A stretch of DNA of 64,000 nucleotides from SSF26 sp037443945 (GTDB lineage: Bacteria; Chloroflexota; Anaerolineae; J102): contig JBBINH010000005.1 in the NCBI GenBank assembly GCA_037443945.1, positions 1 through 64,000 on the forward strand. Direction: 5' to 3'. Positions 61,130 through 64,000 of this stretch are shown here, in pieces (the stretch's first letter is position 1; each line of letters begins with the position of its first letter). The notes beneath the pieces were generated by a model that did not search any database, was not told where the DNA came from, and saw only the letters and a list, made by a program, of their open reading frames with translations. A program made the position numbers and the translations under genes.

Positions 61130-61778
61130 GCGGATCGGGAGGGGCAGAGGGTTCGGAAGGCGGTTCGGACGGTGGTTCCAGCCGGCCGGTATCGTTGATG
61201 CAGAGGACACGCGGGCCCCAGGGACCAAAGCGGACCATGCTGACCGAGCCCGGCGCAATGTGCAGGCGTTGGAACAGGTCGAGGGGAGCACCCAGGAAAC
61301 AGCTCAGGGCTGCCCGAATCGGGTCGGCATGGCTACAGACCACGACCGGCTGCCGGGGATGGGCAGCCGCGATCTCGTGCAGGGCTTCCACGGCCCGCTG
61401 CTGCATGGCGCGTAAGCTCTCACCGCCGGGAAAGCGGACAAAGCTGGGGGTGATTTGAACCAGCTTCCACAGCTCGGTTTGGGTCAGCTCGTCGATGGCC
61501 TGACCCTGCCATTCGCCGTAGTCGCTTTCGAGCAGACCGTCATGGGTGCGGACGGGCAGGCCATGGGGCGTGGCGATGATCGCGGCCGTTTCGTAGCATC
61601 GTTCGAGGGGCGAGCTGTAGACGGCGGCAAGGGGCCATGAAGCCAGACGGAGGGCCAGACGGCGGGCCTGCTCGCGGCCGACTTCGTTGAGATGAATGCC
61701 CGGCAGACGACCGGCCAGGCGGCGGGCCTTGATGAGGTCGTTTTCGCCGTGGCGAACGAGGAGCAGCGTGGCCGACAC
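61122..61778 (-). CDS. Histidine phosphatase superfamily protein (MSMEG_4193 type)
   Basis: 218 residues. The phosphohistidine motif is 'LLLVRHGENDLIKARRLAGR', with 'YSSPLERCYETAAII', the Glu in 'LLESDYGEWQG' and the second His in 'VVVCSHADPIRAALS'. This matches the putative phosphomutase/phosphatase family named after MSMEG_4193. The tail is Pro/Ser-rich. It is the first gene of the trio with DUF3090 and SCO1664 homologues and begins 3 bases after the aminotransferase stop. Confidence 0.9.
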   Translation of the reverse strand: MSATLLLVRHGENDLIKARRLAGRLPGIHLNEVGREQARRLALRLASWPLAAVYSSPLERCYETAAIIATPHGLPVRTHDGLLESDYGEWQGQAIDELTQTELWKLVQITPSFVRFPGGESLRAMQQRAVEALHEIAAAHPRQPVVVCSHADPIRAALSCFLGAPLDLFQRLHIAPGSVSMVRFGPWGPRVLCINDTGRLEPPSEPPSEPSAPPDPHA

Positions 61779-61781
61779 CCT

Positions 61782-62951
61782 TCAGAGACTCGTCATCAAC
61801 CGGCGAATACGTTCCACGGCCCGTTCGAGGTCGCTCATGGCCGTAGCAATGGAGAAACGCACATGGCCCTCGCCGGCTTGTCCGAATTCGATGCCGGGGG
61901 TGCAGGCGATATCGGCGCGTTCGAGGAGGATATCGGCGATGGTCATGGCGCTGGGGCTGAGGCCGGGGAAGCGGACAAACAGGTAAAAAGCGCCTTGAGG
62001 CCGGTCACATTCGACGCCGGGAATGGCATTCAGGGCCGCGACCATAAAATCGCGGCGGGCCTTATAGGCCAGGCGCATGGCCTCGACCTCCTCTTGCAGG
62101 CCGTTGAGGGCCGCTGCCCCGGCCACCATGGTAAACGAAGCGGCGGAGGTGACGGTCTGGCTCTGGTAATTGGCGGCCAGATCGATGATCGCCGCCGGGC
62201 CGGCTGCCCAACCCAAGCGCCAGCCTGTCATGGCGTAGGCTTTGGAGTGGCCGTTGATCACCACCGTGCGCGCGGCCATGTCGGGAAGGGCGGCCAGGCA
62301 GATGTGCTCGCCCTCGAAGATGAGCTTCTCGTAGATTTCGTCGGAGATGACGTACAGGTCATGGGCCAGGGCCACTTCGCGAATGGCCTCGGCCTCGGCC
62401 CGGGTGAGGACACGACCGGTGGGGTTGTTGGGCGAGTTGACCAGGATGGCTTTGGTGGCCGGCGTGATGGCCTGGGCAATGCGTTCGGCCGTAATGGTAA
62501 AACCATCGGCCGCATCGAGGGGCACGGTGACAGGACGGGCGCCCACGAGCAGGGTCATGGGCACGTAGGAAACCCAGTAGGGTTCGAAGATGATCACCTC
62601 ATCGCCGGGGTTGCAGAGGGCAGCCAGAACGGCATAGATGAGGAATTTGGCGCCAGGCCCCACCAGCACCTGGGTGTTCGGGTCGACCTGGACGCCGTTT
62701 TCGCGCGCAAGCTTGGCAGCAATGGCCTTGCGCAGGGCCGGCGTCCCCCGTGAGGGAGGATAATGGGTATCGCCGCTACGGATGGCCTGAAAGGCGGCTT
62801 CCTGGACGGCCAGAGGGGTATCGAAATCGGGATCGCCCCCGGCCAACGAAATGATATCCCGGCCCGCGGCTTTGAGGGCTTTGGCTTTATCGTTGATGGC
62901 GATGGTCGCCGAAGGGGGAATGCTGCTGAGCAGGGTGGAGAGCGGTTTCAT
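61782..62951 (-). CDS. PLP-dependent aminotransferase (aspartate aminotransferase type)
   Basis: 389 residues. 'LAGGDPDFDTPLAVQEAA', 'ILVNSPNNPTGRVLTRAEAE', 'VISDEIYEKLIFEG', 'VINGHSKAYAMTGWRLGW' (the PLP Lys) and 'HVRFSIATAMSDLERA' (the substrate Arg) match class I fold-type I enzymes close to aspartate aminotransferase. It transfers amino groups between an amino acid, probably Asp, and 2-oxoglutarate. Four bases separate it from the histidine-phosphatase gene, so it may head that operon. Confidence 0.9.
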   Translation of the reverse strand: MKPLSTLLSSIPPSATIAINDKAKALKAAGRDIISLAGGDPDFDTPLAVQEAAFQAIRSGDTHYPPSRGTPALRKAIAAKLARENGVQVDPNTQVLVGPGAKFLIYAVLAALCNPGDEVIIFEPYWVSYVPMTLLVGARPVTVPLDAADGFTITAERIAQAITPATKAILVNSPNNPTGRVLTRAEAEAIREVALAHDLYVISDEIYEKLIFEGEHICLAALPDMAARTVVINGHSKAYAMTGWRLGWAAGPAAIIDLAANYQSQTVTSAASFTMVAGAAALNGLQEEVEAMRLAYKARRDFMVAALNAIPGVECDRPQGAFYLFVRFPGLSPSAMTIADILLERADIACTPGIEFGQAGEGHVRFSIATAMSDLERAVERIRRLMTSL

Positions 62952-63054
62952 GGTGAGCAGAAACGGGGATGGGGCACAGGTTATGGCCGACGATTAGCCT
63001 CGTATTGTAACCGGGAACGGCGAATGGAGAAAAGCGGGCCGGACGGAGTGGGGT

Positions 63055-64000
63055 CTAAGGACACGGGCCGGGATCGCGGCAGGTTTCGGCCAGGGCTTTC
63101 TGCAACATGCCGGCATCGCGGTTGCGGACAAACTCGGCCACGGCGGTCGTCAGGGCCGCCCGCCAGAGCGAATCCGCCGTGACACCGTGGGTCAGGCTGC
63201 CTACAAGGGTGTGCGTTTGCCAATCGCGCAGGGCCGCACGGCTATAGGCATCGTACGGCGTGGGGTCGGCATCTCGTCGCGGCGAAAGCGAGTGACGTCG
63301 TGGGTTCAAGGCATCCTGTCCGGCCTGCGAGCCCACCGTCGTCAACCAGGCGATGGCCTCACGGCGATGGGGACCCACACTCGCCAGGACAAATCCTTCC
63401 ACCGCAAACAAAAAGACCCCCTCGGTGCCCGGCATCGGCATCCAGCCGATGGGACCGTGCGGTTGCAGGCTTGATTCCGCCAGGGCACTCCGCACCTCGT
63501 CGCCGGCGACCAGAAAGGCGGTCTGGCCTGCCAGGAGCGAGGCGGCCGTTTCCGACCAGGAGCGTTCGGCGATATCGGCGTAGTTCAGCAACTGGTTGAA
63601 GCGATCGATGGCGGCGCCGACGCCGGGATCGGCCCAATCGCCCCGGCCCGTTACCAGGTTGCGATACCCCTCAGGACCGATTTGGGCCAACAAGAGGGTC
63701 TCCAACAGGTGCAGGGCCGTTTCGGGAGCGCCCAGGGCCAGGGGCTTGTCCAGCCCGGCGGCCTTGAGGGCTTCGAGATCGGCAAGCCAGGTGTCGAAGT
63801 CGGTGGGTACGACGCCGCTCACCGTAGCCAGCAGGTCGGCGCGATACCACAGCAGGTTAAGACGCCGGACGGCTACCGGTACGACATACAGGTTCTCGTC
63901 CACACCGAGGTAGGTCAGCAGATCCGCCGGCAGAGCCTGGGTCCATCCCTGGCGGACGAAAAGGAAATTGAGCGGTTCGATGAGACCGGCTTCGGCATAG
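63055..64000 (-). CDS. Extracellular solute-binding protein, family 1 (N-terminus outside window)
   Basis: The frame is open to the window edge, so the N-terminus with its signal peptide is missing; about 314 residues are present. 'LLTYLGVDENLYVVPVAVRRLNLLWYRADLL', 'FDTWLADLEALKAAGLDKPLALG', 'FNQLLNYAD', 'LAGQTAFLVAGDEV' and 'AIAWLTTVGSQAGQDALNPRRHSLSPRRD' follow the layout of sugar ABC-transporter binding proteins (MalE/UgpB-like). It probably captures an oligosaccharide outside the cell. The permease and ATPase genes are not in the window. It ends 103 bases before the aminotransferase start. Confidence 0.82.
   Translation of the reverse strand, partial: YAEAGLIEPLNFLFVRQGWTQALPADLLTYLGVDENLYVVPVAVRRLNLLWYRADLLATVSGVVPTDFDTWLADLEALKAAGLDKPLALGAPETALHLLETLLLAQIGPEGYRNLVTGRGDWADPGVGAAIDRFNQLLNYADIAERSWSETAASLLAGQTAFLVAGDEVRSALAESSLQPHGPIGWMPMPGTEGVFLFAVEGFVLASVGPHRREAIAWLTTVGSQAGQDALNPRRHSLSPRRDADPTPYDAYSRAALRDWQTHTLVGSLTHGVTADSLWRAALTTAVAEFVRNRDAGMLQKALAETCRDPGPCP

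Overview
The window is high-GC DNA (mostly around 60-70 % by eye) with tightly packed genes. It looks like a chromosome segment of a Chloroflexota bacterium of the Anaerolineae/Caldilineae/Ardenticatenia type. This rests on secreted proteins with long Thr-Pro linkers, a gingipain-like C25 protein, the SCO1664 / DUF3090 / MSMEG_4193 gene trio (otherwise typical of Actinobacteria), a corrinoid/RACE/MetV/MetF methyl cluster and a CoxG-like protein. No insertion sequence, prophage or CRISPR array was found. The taxonomic call is an inference.

Layout. 1-1803: 3' part of a secreted repeat protein. 2040-6939: C1 cluster (small 'virulence factor'-domain protein, ferredoxin-ASKHA corrinoid activator, corrinoid protein, MetV-like protein, MetF). 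7005-12485: glycosyltransferase, a DsbA-like lipoprotein read through an in-frame UGA, LOG-type hydrolase, TSUP exporter, CoxG-like protein, UbiA prenyltransferase and an EutN/CcmL microcompartment vertex protein. 12493-16075 (minus): MBL hydrolase, pyrophosphatase, a small membrane protein, DeoC and RpiB with encapsulation-peptide-like N-termini, and LepB. 16418-18867: D-lyxose isomerase-like protein, PfkB kinase, SNase-like nuclease. 19266-29264: complete group 1 [NiFe]-hydrogenase operon with structural genes, protease and hypABFCDE. 29517-36708: two alpha/beta hydrolases, a membrane protein, the C25 homologue, an S1-domain protein and a GYD protein. 36876-37990 (minus): RNase P RNA followed by six tRNA genes, with one good promoter and one terminator. 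38275-46167: rmd-gmd, phosphohexomutase, TatD, dodecin, aminotransferase, DUF362 protein. 46249-50673: secA and four small genes. 50993-54447 (minus): DoxX, LLM oxidoreductase, flavin reductase and an HxlR-VOC fusion behind two similar operator-like repeats. 54664-58165 (minus): Pgi, SDR and glucokinase. 58340-64000: NUDIX protein, an AT-rich Pyr4/PaxB-like terpene cyclase homologue, the SCO1664 trio, an aminotransferase and a truncated solute-binding protein.

How the genes work together. The C1 cluster suggests reduction of methylene-H4folate to methyl-H4folate linked to a dedicated corrinoid carrier and its ATP-driven activator. The hydrogenase block can make a membrane-bound uptake hydrogenase feeding electrons into the quinone pool. 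EutN plus tagged DeoC and RpiB point to a sugar-phosphate microcompartment whose hexameric shell genes lie elsewhere. Pgi and glucokinase form a sugar-phosphate entry module.

The strongest unusual observations are: a candidate selenoprotein (8274-9017) with Sec replacing the first Cys of the redox motif and a hairpin that fits bacterial SECIS rules; the tagged DeoC/RpiB pair, with a Cys4 motif in DeoC; a low-GC integral-membrane terpene cyclase homologue; an Asn at a proximal-cluster Cys position of the hydrogenase small subunit; and RNase P RNA apparently co-transcribed with tRNA substrates.
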